DNA of 64,000 bases, from contig CM055102.1 in assembly GCA_029204225.1 (NCBI GenBank), positions 16,626,678-16,690,677 of the forward strand, read 5' to 3'. Source of the DNA: Diphasiastrum complanatum. Taxonomy: Eukaryota > Streptophyta > Lycopodiopsida > Lycopodiales > Lycopodiaceae. The notes beneath the pieces are model-generated. The model worked only from the letters and a program-made list of their open reading frames with translations. It was not told the DNA's origin and did not search any database. A program made the translations under genes and the position numbers. Positions 1 to 10,504 of the stretch are shown here, piece after piece (positions within the stretch are counted from its first letter, which is position 1; the number at the start of each line of letters is the position of its first letter).

Positions 1-313
1 CCAAGCATAGTAATGGGCAACCTTGCAAATCTGGTTTAGAAACTTTGCTTATGCTTTAAAGTAATCAAAGTAAAGCAATAGCAATCAATAAATCACTCGT
101 AAAGCAATTGAATATGCAAAAAATAGCAGACTCTTTTGCCTCTAAACTTCCTGCAAAGAAACTAATGAAAACTATGAAAGAAGAGACATCTGTGAACTCC
201 TGCAAATGCACCTCAGTTCTGCCCTCCAACGCTCCCAAAAATCTCGTGATTATCTGATGAAACTGGGTGGAGGGTGAGGGAAAACAGATTTCCTCACCCA
301 CCCAAGTAGCGGG

Positions 314-314
<1 letters not shown>

Positions 315-343
<29 letters not shown>
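315..343. repeat. (CT)n microsatellite
   Basis: An uninterrupted CT dinucleotide run at the outer edge of the left arm of the inverted repeat. The right arm has only a short AGAGAG tract at the mirrored place, so the run expanded after the arms formed. Confidence 0.95.
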
Positions 344-347
<4 letters not shown>

Positions 348-398
348 TTGCTATTTTTTCTCTGAAACCTAAAACAACCCTAATCTATAAAAAACAGC

Positions 399-400
<2 letters not shown>

Positions 401-494
<94 letters not shown>
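401..494. repeat. (CT)n(CA)n compound microsatellite
   Basis: About 33 CT units pass directly into about 13 CA units. It lies inside the left arm of the inverted repeat and is absent from the right arm. Confidence 0.95.
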
Positions 495-497
<3 letters not shown>

Positions 498-805
498 GAT
501 GCAAGCGTCTCCTTTTCTCTCTTGCCCTTTTATACCTTTTCTCTTTCTAGAAATTTCTCTTTCTCTGAATTTCTAAAGTCACATGTTTCTCTAGAAATTT
601 CTCTAAATGCACATGTCATTTTCAAGCATTTCAAATGCACTTCAAATGCCCTTCAAATAAAGTTTTAGGGCAAACATGGACCAATGAGGATTGACAAACC
701 CTTTTTGTCTATCATTGCCCACATTCTCTCGGGTTTGGACTTGACTGTTCATTGTGTGAAGAGAGGCCTGAGGAGTGACTCAAGGAGAAGAGAAAAATGG
801 TGAGA

Positions 806-829
806 GGGGGGGGGGGGGGGGGGGGGGGG
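806..829. repeat. Poly(G) run
   Basis: A run of about 24 G in the loop of the inverted repeat. Homopolymers this long are error-prone in sequencing, so the length is uncertain. Confidence 0.9.
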
Positions 830-1766
830 ATGTCGTGGCATTGAACTTAAGTTTTTTTTTGTTAAACTTAAGTTATGCCATGCATTAATTGGTGTAATGT
901 GGGGGAGGTGGTGCTATGTTAGGGATGTTTCTTAATACTTGTAACTTTTCCTCAAGGGCTTTTCTAGTCATATTGGAATTGTTATTTTATATGGCAATAG
1001 AACGTAACAGCTCAAATGATTTAATGTTGTTTTGTAATCAAAAGTGTAAGATTTTGTTGCTTCTCAAGTTCTATAATGTTGTGTTGTATATCCTCATTGG
1101 TCCATGTTTGCCCTAAAACTTATTTGAAGGGCATTTGAAGTGCATTTCAAATGGGTTGAAATGAGGTGCATTTGAAAATGACTTGCATTTAGAAATTTTT
1201 AGAGAGAGAACATGTGATTTTATTCCTAAAAATAAAAGTTTGTTGACTTTATTCCTAGAAATAGAAGTTTTGTAGAAAGAAAGGTATCAAGAGGGCAAAA
1301 GAGAGAAGGAGATGCGTGCATCAAGATATATATTTTAGGGTTTTTTTTAGGTTTCACATGAAGAATAAAAAATAGCAATAATGTAGAGAGAGACTGACTG
1401 ACTGACTGTGGAGACGCGTGGTTTGCATCGGATGATGGAACGCTGAGTATGTGCATGTGCATGTGCGCCTCCTCTTAATTGCTACTGATTCTGCCAACGA
1501 GCTGCATGTATGTGCGCTCTTCCATCGTAGCAGCAGCATTCTATTCCTTCTCATTCCACATGTCTATACTGCATCGGTCGAGATTGCATTTTCCAAATAT
1601 ACTCCGACTTTGTTAAGTATACAAAGATCGCTGCTGCAGTGATCAAATCTTATGTAATCCACCTTATCTAGCCTCGTAAGCCGAATTCAATTTTCCAGTT
1701 TTGCCTGGAATCTTGAGAAGTCTGCCTTTTGCATTGAGGATTTGAGCGTTTGTAGTGGCTGGCAAA

Positions 1767-1982
1767 ATGGTGGACTGGGCTTCGGTTGTGATAGGCGTGA
1801 TTTTGTTTGTGTTGCTTTCTCCTGGTGTGCTATTGCAGATACCGGGATCGGATCGGCCAATTGAGTTGACAAACTATAGGACGAGTTTAAAATCTGTCAT
1901 CATGCATGCTCTGGTTTTCTTTTTGTTGTTCGTGTTGTTGCAATGGGCGTTTCGAGTTAGAGGCGGTTCTAAGCTGCACTGA
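1767..1982 (+). CDS. DUF3339 small membrane protein
   Basis: A 71-residue intronless reading frame beginning MVDWASVVIGVILFVLL. The family (DUF3339, PF11820) typically starts M-x-D-W, followed by a hydrophobic helix ending in LLSPG, a QIPG/QLPG turn, a polar stretch, and a second hydrophobic helix after a conserved K-S-(I/V)-x-x-H. All are visible: helix 1 at residues 6-22, LLSPGVLLQIPG at about 16-27, KSVIMH near 43-48, and helix 2 at about 46-61. I chose the ATG at 1767 because it gives the usual family length; the frame can only be extended upstream with a GTG. The C-terminus (LQWAFRVRGGSKLH) differs from the more common IHIYTG-like tail. The molecular role of the family is not established. 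This is the clearest host gene in the window. Confidence 0.88.
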   Translation: MVDWASVVIGVILFVLLSPGVLLQIPGSDRPIELTNYRTSLKSVIMHALVFFLLFVLLQWAFRVRGGSKLH

Positions 1983-3150
1983 ACTCCAGCACACATTAGT
2001 GAAGACTACACGAAAAAGGATGGAAGTGCTGAGATATGTCTCAGTTGTTTCTTCCTGCTGCAGCTATCAATGCCTCAAAGCAATTAAAACATGATGTTTT
2101 TCAAAAATTGCTTCTGTTAGAAGAAAACATTTGATCTGGTTGATGTAGATTTGGAAATTGGGGTTGATTGTGAATCAAGTTCTTGCCTTGTTTCTAAGTG
2201 CCATTGTTTTGAATCTTTTTGGTAAAGGTCTAGCAACAATATTATATATGAAGCATGTGATGTCCAGTGGTTAGCAGTTCCACTTTGGTTTGTTGATTTT
2301 TGGGTAGTAGTCAATCAGCATGTGAATCTGCACTATTGATGATTATTCTGTAAGTTTCACTGTAGATTATTCTATGGACTAATCATTGTTGGACCTAAAA
2401 CTTTCACCGTTCACGATTTTTCTTCCCTCGTTGTTCGTGGTTTAGTATCATCTTTGTTCTGACCAGCTAATTGCATACCCAACTTCCCTTCATGGCTTTG
2501 CTTGCTGCTTCTGATCATATGTCAAAATAGCAATTAATTGATTATGTACAAAACTAGATGATATTTTTCACAACCCTCCTTTGTCAAGTTTGAAAAAGCG
2601 TTACAAAATGTGAATATTTCTTGATAAATCTACGATAGTAGTTGGCCAGCCCAAGGAGTGACTACACGTCTGAGGTGGTGAGATTTGTAGGCCATTAACA
2701 ATCACCTGCAAGTTGTTTGAATCCATTCGTGCTTGATTCTTAGAAAGCAAATGCTTGAGGTGTTCTACCTCTTGCATAATGAAGTCACTTGAATTCCTTG
2801 GCATATATAAGACCTACAACACAATTCACAAAGTGACATGTGGGCATCTTCTTAGGTATGAATGATATATATCATCCATCATGCATTGCAAGGTTGTTGT
2901 GGCACATTTGTTAACACTAGAATTGAAATGAAGAGAACTTTTCGTTTTAGCTCTACATGAAAATAAGATAAAATAAATAAATTTGTTAAGTGAATCAATA
3001 TTGTTGTTCAAACACAAATTGTTAAAAAAGGAAAAATGGAATAAAAAATTTAAAAATAATGCATGTTGTAGATTTTTTTTACCATAGCATGTACCCTTAT
3101 TATAATACCTCATAATATCTCCGACGTTTTTGACATTGTAAAAACATTAT
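1983..3150. other. Intergenic sequence, no feature recognised
   Basis: This holds the presumed 3' untranslated region of the DUF3339 gene followed by AT-rich sequence. Short open frames on both strands show no domain or composition typical of coding sequence. Confidence 0.6.
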
Positions 3151-3515
3151 GGTGCAAATTTATAGCTATATTATTTTTAAAAAAAAGGGACATTCAAACT
3201 TTGACTAGTTGAATTGAGGACATTCATCTTGAAAGACCCAAATTTTGAGTGGTGCCTTAATTGCAAAATGCCTAGACCTTGTTCAAATGGTTGTCTTCTA
3301 GACATACTCATCGTTTATGAATCTATACCTTTTACAAAAATAACCACCACTTTGGTGCAAATTTTTAGCTATAATATTCTATGAACGAAAAGTCATTCAA
3401 ACTTTGACTAGTTGAATTTAGGACATTCATCTTCAAAGACCAAAATTTTGAGTGGTGCCTTAAATGCATAATATGCCTATACGTTGTTCTAATGGTTGTC
3501 TCCTAGATATACTCA
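3151..3515. repeat. Tandem duplication, period about 203 bp
   Basis: Two diverged copies start with GGTGCAAATTT at 3151 and 3354. Both contain CATTCAAACTTTGACTAG, then GGACATTCATCTT, then TTTTGAGTGGTGCCTTAA, in the same order and spacing. No coding potential is visible. Confidence 0.85.
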
Positions 3516-5235
3516 TGATCGTTCATATAAATTTAATAATTTCCACTTCTCAAGCAACCTATCAATTAAGTCACCTTTTCATAAAACTAGTTAATACCCA
3601 TTTTAAGATTCTTTGGTCCACATTACCATAACAAATAAAAAACAGAAATCCATGTCATCTTTTTAATGATGTGGAATTTTCCACCCCTCTACTTCGAATA
3701 GTATGCCATTGCCTGATGAAGGCAATGCAGATCTTTGGTAGTTCGTTCAACAACGTGATGACTTTCGGCAATTAACTTGAAGTGTTGCCTTAGATAGTTA
3801 TATAGATCTTTGTAGCCCTCTATACTTGCTCACAATATTGTACCTCTTCCCAGCACTTTACAACATAAGTATCCATCACGTCAGTTCCTTCACCATCCTT
3901 AGTTTCACCTCGTTCTAACCATTCATTTGCTCCTTGAATTAGCATGTGGATCCACTATATCACATCATTGTCCATCCTCTATTATTACACCACCATCGTC
4001 ACAATCTAATTTTAGCTCTAAAGCCTTGATCTAGTTTCAGAGTTTCTCATCACCCTTGTATGTCTTTGTTTTCATGAATTTATTTTGCACCAAGTTTATA
4101 AATAGTAGGAACTCATTTCAATAATTGTTTATGGGTGCAAGGCCCACATGTCATCTCTTAGAGGTAAACTAGTCAAACCGGCACCTATGGGTTAATACAC
4201 ATTAGGTCACCAACATATGAAACATGGTAATGATGTCACATATACCTTGCCAATTATATCATTCTGAAATTGTACTCGATGAAGTTCCAAGTCTGAAATA
4301 CATATTCATTTCATTCTAGAACATTGAACCTTAACTTAGATGTAGATGTCTATGAGAATGGCCTTCGTTTCTAGTATTTCGGAATATGATAAGAATATGT
4401 TAAAAGTGATTTTATTAAGACCTCTATAATCCATAGAAAAGCGAAATAAGTCGGCTTTTCTCTTTACTAACAAAACATGTGCACCACGAGGAGAATTACT
4501 AGATTAAACCCAACAATTTGAGCCACAAACTTAGACGTATTCATTGTAAATCTTAAAGTTGAAAATTGATATGTAAATTATACGAAAGCTGAAGTGAGAT
4601 CAAAAGATGTAGGCCCCACAATATGCATATCATTTGTAAGGGAGGGAAATATACATGTGAAGAAGCTATTATTGTAGCAAGCAAGAAAAATATTGTGCCA
4701 AAGAAACAAGTGGCTCACCCAAATGATTGCCTTGTCGAGTCCCAATAGTAGAAAAAGTAATAGTAACAACATTTGCTTGAGAAGCCCTGAGAGCGAACAG
4801 ATTGACTGAAAGAAAGTTGATTAAGAGGACTCTATGCACCATGAATCTCTTACATATGCACAAGCTCATATAAAATTTTGCCTTACACATGCACACGTAG
4901 CAAATAAACTAGTCATTGATTGGGCTTTCTTCATATTGTTGAATTAACATCCTTGCAACACTTTGGTCATCATGTGTCCATACTGTCACATGCTTGACCT
5001 TGAATCATTGGCTATCATCCAAATTGAACATAAGTGTTGCTAACATTCATTCTACTTTCTAGGAATGTGCCTTATGCATGTTGCCTGATGGTCATCTATG
5101 GATGCATGTTGGCATTATTTTCTGAGGTTAAGATTGCATATTACTTGGATAATAATGAAAGTAGAAATTCCATTATAACCGGTTGTATTGCAGCTATAGA
5201 AAAGGTGAAAACAAACAACTATTGACCCAACATCA
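3516..5235. other. Intergenic/decayed repeat sequence
   Basis: AT-rich sequence with no intact gene. A short gypsy reverse-transcriptase scrap (4405-4500, minus strand) suggests that at least part of it is an old retroelement. The base before 5236 is the left edge of Copia-1. Confidence 0.5.
4405..4500 (-). pseudogene. Ty3/gypsy reverse transcriptase fragment
   Basis: Read on the minus strand, this stretch gives RGAHVLLVKRKADLFRFSMD followed by YRGLNKI. That matches the gypsy RT block usually written as P-x-x-x-P-V-L-L-V-K-K-K-D-G-x-x-R-x-C-V-D-Y-R-x-L-N. The catalytic YxDD region is not present nearby and stop codons surround the match, so this is a relic only. Confidence 0.6.
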
Positions 5236-5453
5236 TGTTAGAAATCAATGATAAACTTCATTGTTACTGTTTACAATGTACATTAATGTTGACAGTTGTG
5301 ACCAGCTGTCATTAGCCGTAAGCTAGTCTATTAGTCTACTCGTAGGTTTTCTCTCTCTACCAGAGCTCATGGTTTATTTGTACATTTTACATTCCGTATG
5401 AGTTATGATGATTGTGAGATTGTGCGTGTTCTACTTTTGCCTTCTTGTGGTGA
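5236..5453 (+). repeat. Copia-1 5' LTR
   Basis: Begins TGTTAGAAATCAATG and ends near CTTCTTGTGGTGA. It matches 9358-9575 with scattered substitutions (for example TTTACAATG against TTTACGATG). The exact 3' edge is uncertain because the end does not read CA. Confidence 0.88.
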
Positions 5454-5476
5454 GATGCAATTATTTCCTATCTTTC

Positions 5477-6282
5477 AGATTCAGAAGGACCAAAAGAAGC
5501 GTGGGATACATTGAAGGCATTGTTTGAAATGACAAATACATCTCGAATACTATTTTTGAAGACGAAGTTGCATACATTGCGGGATGGATGATGGTGTAAC
5601 TATTGCCGATCACATACTGAAGATCAAAGAGATCCGTGACCAATTAGCAGCAGTTGGAGAGTGAGTACAAGATCGTGAGATCGTGCAATTGACATTGAAT
5701 AGTGTGAGTGAGTCACATCAGATGTTTGTGACGAGTATAGCCACAAGAGAAAATCTTCCAACCTATGAAGAACTAGGTGGATTGCTTTTGCAAGAAGAGC
5801 AATGTCAAGAGAACTTGAATCATTGTAATAGGAGCTATGATCAAGCTCTTGCAGTTAGAGTACGAGGTCGAAGATTTGGCCATGGAAGGTATCAATTGAG
5901 AGGAGGAAACTCAAGCCGGGAATCGTTTCAACAATTTCATGAGCAAGTCAATGATAGTCCGAATCGAGACAATTGGAATTAAGGGCGAGGTCAAGGACGC
6001 GGCTATTCAAAACAAAATAAACCTGGAAATTGTAGGTACTGCAACAAACTTGGCCACTGGGAGCATGAATGCTTCAAGAAACAGAAGGAGATGGAACAAA
6101 GAAAAGACAAATGGCAAGCGAGAAATTATGCTGATCAACATCAATTTGATGACTATTATTATGAAGACAATTATACTGATCAACATCAATACGATGATGA
6201 TCAATATAAAGATGATACAGGTGAAAGTTCAAATTTGTTTATTACAGCATTAATGACAAGTGATGAAGCCAAGAATACCTAG
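5477..6282 (+). pseudogene. Copia-1 gag (partial)
   Basis: This stretch reads EGPKEAWDTLKALF, the middle of a copia UBN2-type gag, directly after the LTR. About the first third of a normal gag is missing. A CCHC zinc knuckle, CRYCNKLGHWEHEC (C-x2-C-x4-H-x4-C), is intact at 6031-6072. A basic RGRGQGRG-type stretch precedes the knuckle, and acidic/Asp-Tyr-rich sequence follows it. Frame breaks lie near 5590, 5666 and 5980. The TAG at 6280-6282 falls at the Trp usually found before the protease YIDSGAS motif, consistent with a TGG-to-TAG change. Confidence 0.88.
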
Positions 6283-9200
6283 TACATTGATAGTGGTGCA
6301 TCCAAGCACATGACTTCAAGGAAAGAGTGGTTTTCCGAACTCAAGGAAACTAACAATGGTGATGAAGTTGGACAAGCTAATGACAAATTGCTATCTATTA
6401 AAGGAGTTGGAGTTGTACCAGTGAAGTTAGCCAGCGGGAAGATAAAGCGGATAAGCAATGTGCAATATGTACCTGGCTTAGCTAACAATCTACTATCTGT
6501 TGGGACGATGGCTGATCAACAACTCAAGGTTGAGTTTGACAGCGACAAATGTCTCATCAAAGACATCAAGAATCACTACAAAGTGATTGCTACATGAGCT
6601 AGAGTCAACGAGAATCGACTCTACAAATTGAATGCGAGATCTTTTGCTCAAGCTATGGTAAGCACGATTGATAGTCGAAGTAATCTTTGGCATCAACGAT
6701 TCGGTCATATTAGTGCTCAAAGTTTACAGATTCTCAAAAGAGGTAATCTAGTTATAGGATTGCCTGATATCTCTTTTGAAGGAAAAATTTGTGAAGGTTG
6801 CATTTTGGGAAAACCGCATAGAGAGAGATTTCCCAAAGATGGAGCAAGAAGAGCCAATGACATTCTTGATCTTGTTCATAGTGATCTGTGTGAACCAATA
6901 CAAACTAGGTCCATTAGTGGTTGTTACTATTTCATCACATTTATTGATGACTATAGTAGACATATCTGGATTTATTTCATAAGCAAGAAATCTGATGCTT
7001 TTGCCAAGTTTAGAGAGTTCAAGGCTCTAGTTGAAAAACAAACAGGTTGTTATATTAAGACCCTCAGATCAGATGGTGGCGGTGAGTATTTTTCAACAGA
7101 GTTTATAAATTTTTGCAAGGATCAGGGGATCAAGAGACAAACTACTACACCCTATTCACCACAACAAAATGGAGTTGCAGAATGGAAAAACAGATCCATT
7201 GTGGATATGGCTAGGGCAATGCTTAAGAGCAAGGGTTTGCCAAATACTTTTTGGGCAGAAGAATACAACACAACTACTCATATCTTGAATCTGTTTCTAA
7301 GTCCGTGGAGGGTAAGGCACCTTACGAAGCTTTTACTAGAAAGAAACCTAATGGTTCTCATTTACGAGTATTTGGTTGTGATGCTTACGCTCATGTGCCT
7401 GATGAAAAATGAAAGAAGCTGGATGCAAAAGCTGTTAAGCGTATTTTTCTTGGATATGATGAAAGAGACAAGACATACATGATGTATGACATAGATGCAC
7501 AAAAGATCATGATTTTCAGAGATGCTACTTTTGATGAGATGGGTCAAAATGACCAGATAAAATTGACAATTGATCTCTTTGATGATAAAGTTAAAGTGCA
7601 AGTGAAGGAAGAAGTTGGTGTTGATATGGAATAGCCAATGGAAAAAGATAGGCTTAATAATGAGACTCCTAGGAGAGTGCCAAAGTGGTACTTGTCAGTA
7701 ACAAGTGATGCTAATAAGGGAGATACTCTTGAATCAAGTGAGCAGGGAGAGGTTAGAAAATCAAGTAGAAATCGAAAATCTCCTACAAGATTAGAGATGA
7801 ATCTAGCCCTGATGGGCTCTGTGCTCAAGGCTCAAGAACCAAAAACTTTTGATGAAGCAAAGGAGCACAAGGAGTGGCGTGCAGCTATGGAAACAGACTG
7901 GAAGCCATATTGAAAAAGAGGACGTGGAATTCGGTTGAGCTACCTGATGGTAAGAAGCCTATCACTTGCAAATGGATTTATAAGATCAAATATGGAACAG
8001 ATGGGCAACTCAACAAGTACAAAGCATGGTTGGTTGTGAGAGGATTTGAGCAACAAGAAGGTATTGATTTTGAGGAAACCTTTGCACCCATAGCTAAGAT
8101 GGTGACTGTACGCTCTATCATTGCTATTTCTGCTTTCTATGGTTGGAAAATCCAGCAAATGGATGTTAAATCTACTTTTCTTAATGGAGTGCTGGATGAA
8201 GAGGTGTACTTAGTACAACCTCAAGGATTTGTTGAGCCAGGGAGAGATCATTTTGTTTGTAAGCTCAACAAAGCCATTTATGGATTGAAGCAAAGCCCCA
8301 CGGGCATGGTACTCTTGCATTGATGAGCACTTCAAGCGAAGAGGAATGGTATAGAGTGATGCTGATCCTAATCTTTACATTCTAAGGTAAGATTCAGATA
8401 TAGTGTTCATTGTCTTGTACGTGGATGATCTGATTATTATAGGAAGTAATGAGAAGTTAATCGATGAAATCAAATCAGATATTTCCAATGCTTTTGACAT
8501 GCTTGATCTAGGATTGATGCACTATTGTCTTGGCATTGAAGTATGGTAAAAGGAAGACATGGTCTTTCTTACACAAAGCAAATATGCACGAGATTTGCTT
8601 TATAAGTTCAATATGTGGGATTGTAAGCCTTTGAGTACACCTATGGATGTCAACATGAAGCTTACTGCATATGATGAAGATGAGAAAGTGGATGCTTATT
8701 TATATAGACAACTGGTGGGTAGTTTGATTTATTTGACACACACACGAACCGACCTGATATTTCTTATGATGTTGGTGTTGTTAGTCAATTTATGCAAGTC
8801 TGCTAAACGTTTTCTCAGATACATTCGAGGGACATTGAATTTTGGTTTGAAGTATGATCAGCCTGAAGCGCCAATGTTGGTAGGTTATACAGATGCCGAT
8901 TGGGCATGTAATATTGATGATAGAAGATCTACCAGTGGTCATACATTCAGTTATGGTACAACTGCAAATTCATGGAGCAGCAAAATGCAACCTACAATAG
9001 TCTTATCATCGACGAAAGCTGAATATCGAGCACTCAACAATGCTACACAAGAAGCGGTATGGTTACGAAGATTGCTTGTGGATTTATGTCAACCACAAGC
9101 GACTACTATATCTTGCGATAATCAAAGTTGCATTCAATTTGCCAAAAATCCAGTTTTACATGTTCGAACCAAGCACATCGAAATCATACTACCATTTCGT

Positions 9201-9360
9201 TCGAGAGAAAATTCTTGATGGAGCCATTAATCTTGTTTTTTGTAAATCTGAAGATCAAATGGCAGATATTTTTACTAAGTCATTAGGTAGATGTAAATTT
9301 GAGAGGTTTCGTACTCTATTAGGAATAGAAGAACGTAATTTTATCATTGAGGGAGAGTGT
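6283..9360 (+). pseudogene. Copia-1 pol (protease, integrase, RT, RNase H)
   Basis: Domains run in copia order. The protease starts YIDSGAS (6283), with catalytic Asp in D-S-G. The GAG-pre-integrase block contains LWHQRFGHIS (about 6685). The integrase core has HSDLCEP, TFIDDYSRHIW and LRSDGGGEY; the expected Glu region reads PQQNGVAEWKNR, with W where R is usual. RT contains KWIYKIKYG, QMDVKSTFLNG and YVDD at 8418-8429. RNase H contains YTDADWA, TKAEY and KHIEI, ending MADIFTKSL. Stops lie within and between domains, and frameshifts occur near 7296, 7910, 8300-8390 and 9180. No functional product is possible. Confidence 0.93.
9349..9357 (+). other. Copia-1 polypurine tract
   Basis: GAGGGAGAG lies directly before the 3' LTR, the position used to prime plus-strand synthesis. 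Confidence 0.75.
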
Positions 9361-9575
9361 TAGAAATCAATGATAAACTTCATTGTTACTGTTTACGATG
9401 TACATTAATGTTGACAGCTGTGACCAGTTGTCATTAGCCGTAGGCTAGTCTATTAGTCTACTCGTACGTTTTCTCTCTCTATCAGGGTTCAAGGTTTATT
9501 TGTACATTTTACATTCTGTATGAGTTATGATGATAGTGTGATTGTGCGTGTTCTTCTTCCGCCTTCTTGTGGTGA
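9358..9575 (+). repeat. Copia-1 3' LTR
   Basis: A direct copy of 5236-5453, starting TGTTAGAAATC right after the polypurine tract. Confidence 0.88.
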
Positions 9576-10339
9576 TTGCTTATGGTGAATGCTTGACGTT
9601 GCATATCTAATTCTTGACACATCAAAGAAAAATTTCCATCTCCATTTTCAAAAAACATAAAATTCAAAATTATATGACTGTGCTTATAGAGAAAGTTACA
9701 AGTTTGAAAAGTCGCGTTATTGTTCTTATGGCATATGAAAAATCAAGAAGTCCATAAAGAACTTCGAATCTTGCATAACAATGTCTTATACGATATTGGA
9801 AACAGGTTACAATTCTTAACAAATCATAAATTGCGTAGGCGAAGGCCTTCGTCTGGGGGGGGGGTTGTTTTCTTTGTCGTTGTAACCACCTGGTTTTTTT
9901 TTAAAATAGTCTATGATTTTAAAAAAATAGTAAGTTTAATAATTTAGTTTTCTAAAAACAACGATGAGTACATGATGATGACTTTTAAAAAATACTAAGA
10001 GTACCTTACATAGTGTAATGTGCTTTTATGAGAATAATACATTACACATTTATTACTCCAATTCTTGGAATAATAAATTCAGGTGTAATATTGTGCCTAT
10101 TAAGGTTTCACCATAATACACTCTGAAAAAATCAGTAGGTTGTTACGTGGCCCACAAAACATTTTCAGCCATAAAAAGAGATCTTGACCCCTTGCCATCC
10201 TTTACATTTAATAAATGTCCTTTGTAGGTTTGTACGCTTGATTTGACGTCTTTTTAAATTTTTTTACATCGGCTTAAACAATTGCAAAATTATAAAGAGG
10301 TAATTCGTTTGGCAAGGCATAACAACATCGCCATAATTT
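9576..10339. other. Intergenic, no gene; small palindromes
   Basis: No coding sequence is seen. It contains the perfect palindrome CGAAGGCCTTCG (about 9840-9851), a run of about ten G (9857-9866), and an AT-rich part (about 10010-10080) with short inverted repeats such as GTGTAATGT/ACATTACAC. A small MITE is possible but not supported by clear ends. Confidence 0.5.
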
Positions 10340-10351
10340 GAAGACCATTTT
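10340..10351. repeat. LINE target-site duplication (3' side)
   Basis: GAAGACCATTTT, identical to 12951-12962. The LINE poly(A), seen as T on this strand, begins here, so the last T's are shared between duplication and tail. Confidence 0.85.
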
Positions 10352-10504
10352 TTTTTTTTTTGGCTTAATTGGACTATCATATATTCACAAATATACAAGT
10401 ACAGAAAACGACATCCATGGCCGAAAACAAAAAGAGTGCATTAGTAATGTTTTAAGCCCTCACGGCAGTCCGCGTAGCCTACCACGCAGGGTAGGAAACA
10501 AAAA

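Larger units (their letters stand above)
315..1400. mobile_element. Long inverted repeat, foldback/MULE-like element
   Basis: Two arms of roughly 300-390 bp, about 315-705 and 1085-1400, are imperfect reverse complements around a loop of about 380 bp. The inner parts match best: GGGCAAACATGGACC at about 669-683 pairs with its complement near 1103-1118, and the match continues through the AAATGCCCTTCAAAT stretch. At the outer ends, CATTATTGCTATTTTT in arm 1 is mirrored by AAAATAGCAATAATG in arm 2. Arm 1 has been lengthened by CT and CA microsatellites. No transposase is encoded. The structure fits a foldback element or a non-autonomous Mutator-like element with long terminal inverted repeats; the family is inference. 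It ends about 370 bp before the DUF3339 start codon. Confidence 0.7.
5236..9575 (+). mobile_element. Copia-1, degenerate Ty1/copia LTR retrotransposon
   Basis: Two direct repeats of about 218 bp flank a copia-ordered gag-PR-IN-RT-RNase H region. Reading frames are broken by several stops (near 5666, 5980, 6280, 6595, 7411, 7632) and frameshifts (near 5590, 7296, 7910, 9180), so the copy is dead. The usual tRNA-Met primer-binding site is absent after the 5' LTR and the gag N-terminus is missing. No convincing target-site duplication was seen: the left flank is CATCA and the right flank begins TTGCT. Confidence 0.93.

Noticed and set aside
1354-1642. Overlapping open frames of 60-66 codons before the DUF3339 gene
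   Set aside because: They have no homology, coding-like composition or start context; part of the region is inverted repeat.
10010-10140. Possible MITE with short inverted repeats
   Set aside because: The inverted repeats are under 12 bp in AT-rich DNA and no flanking duplication is visible.
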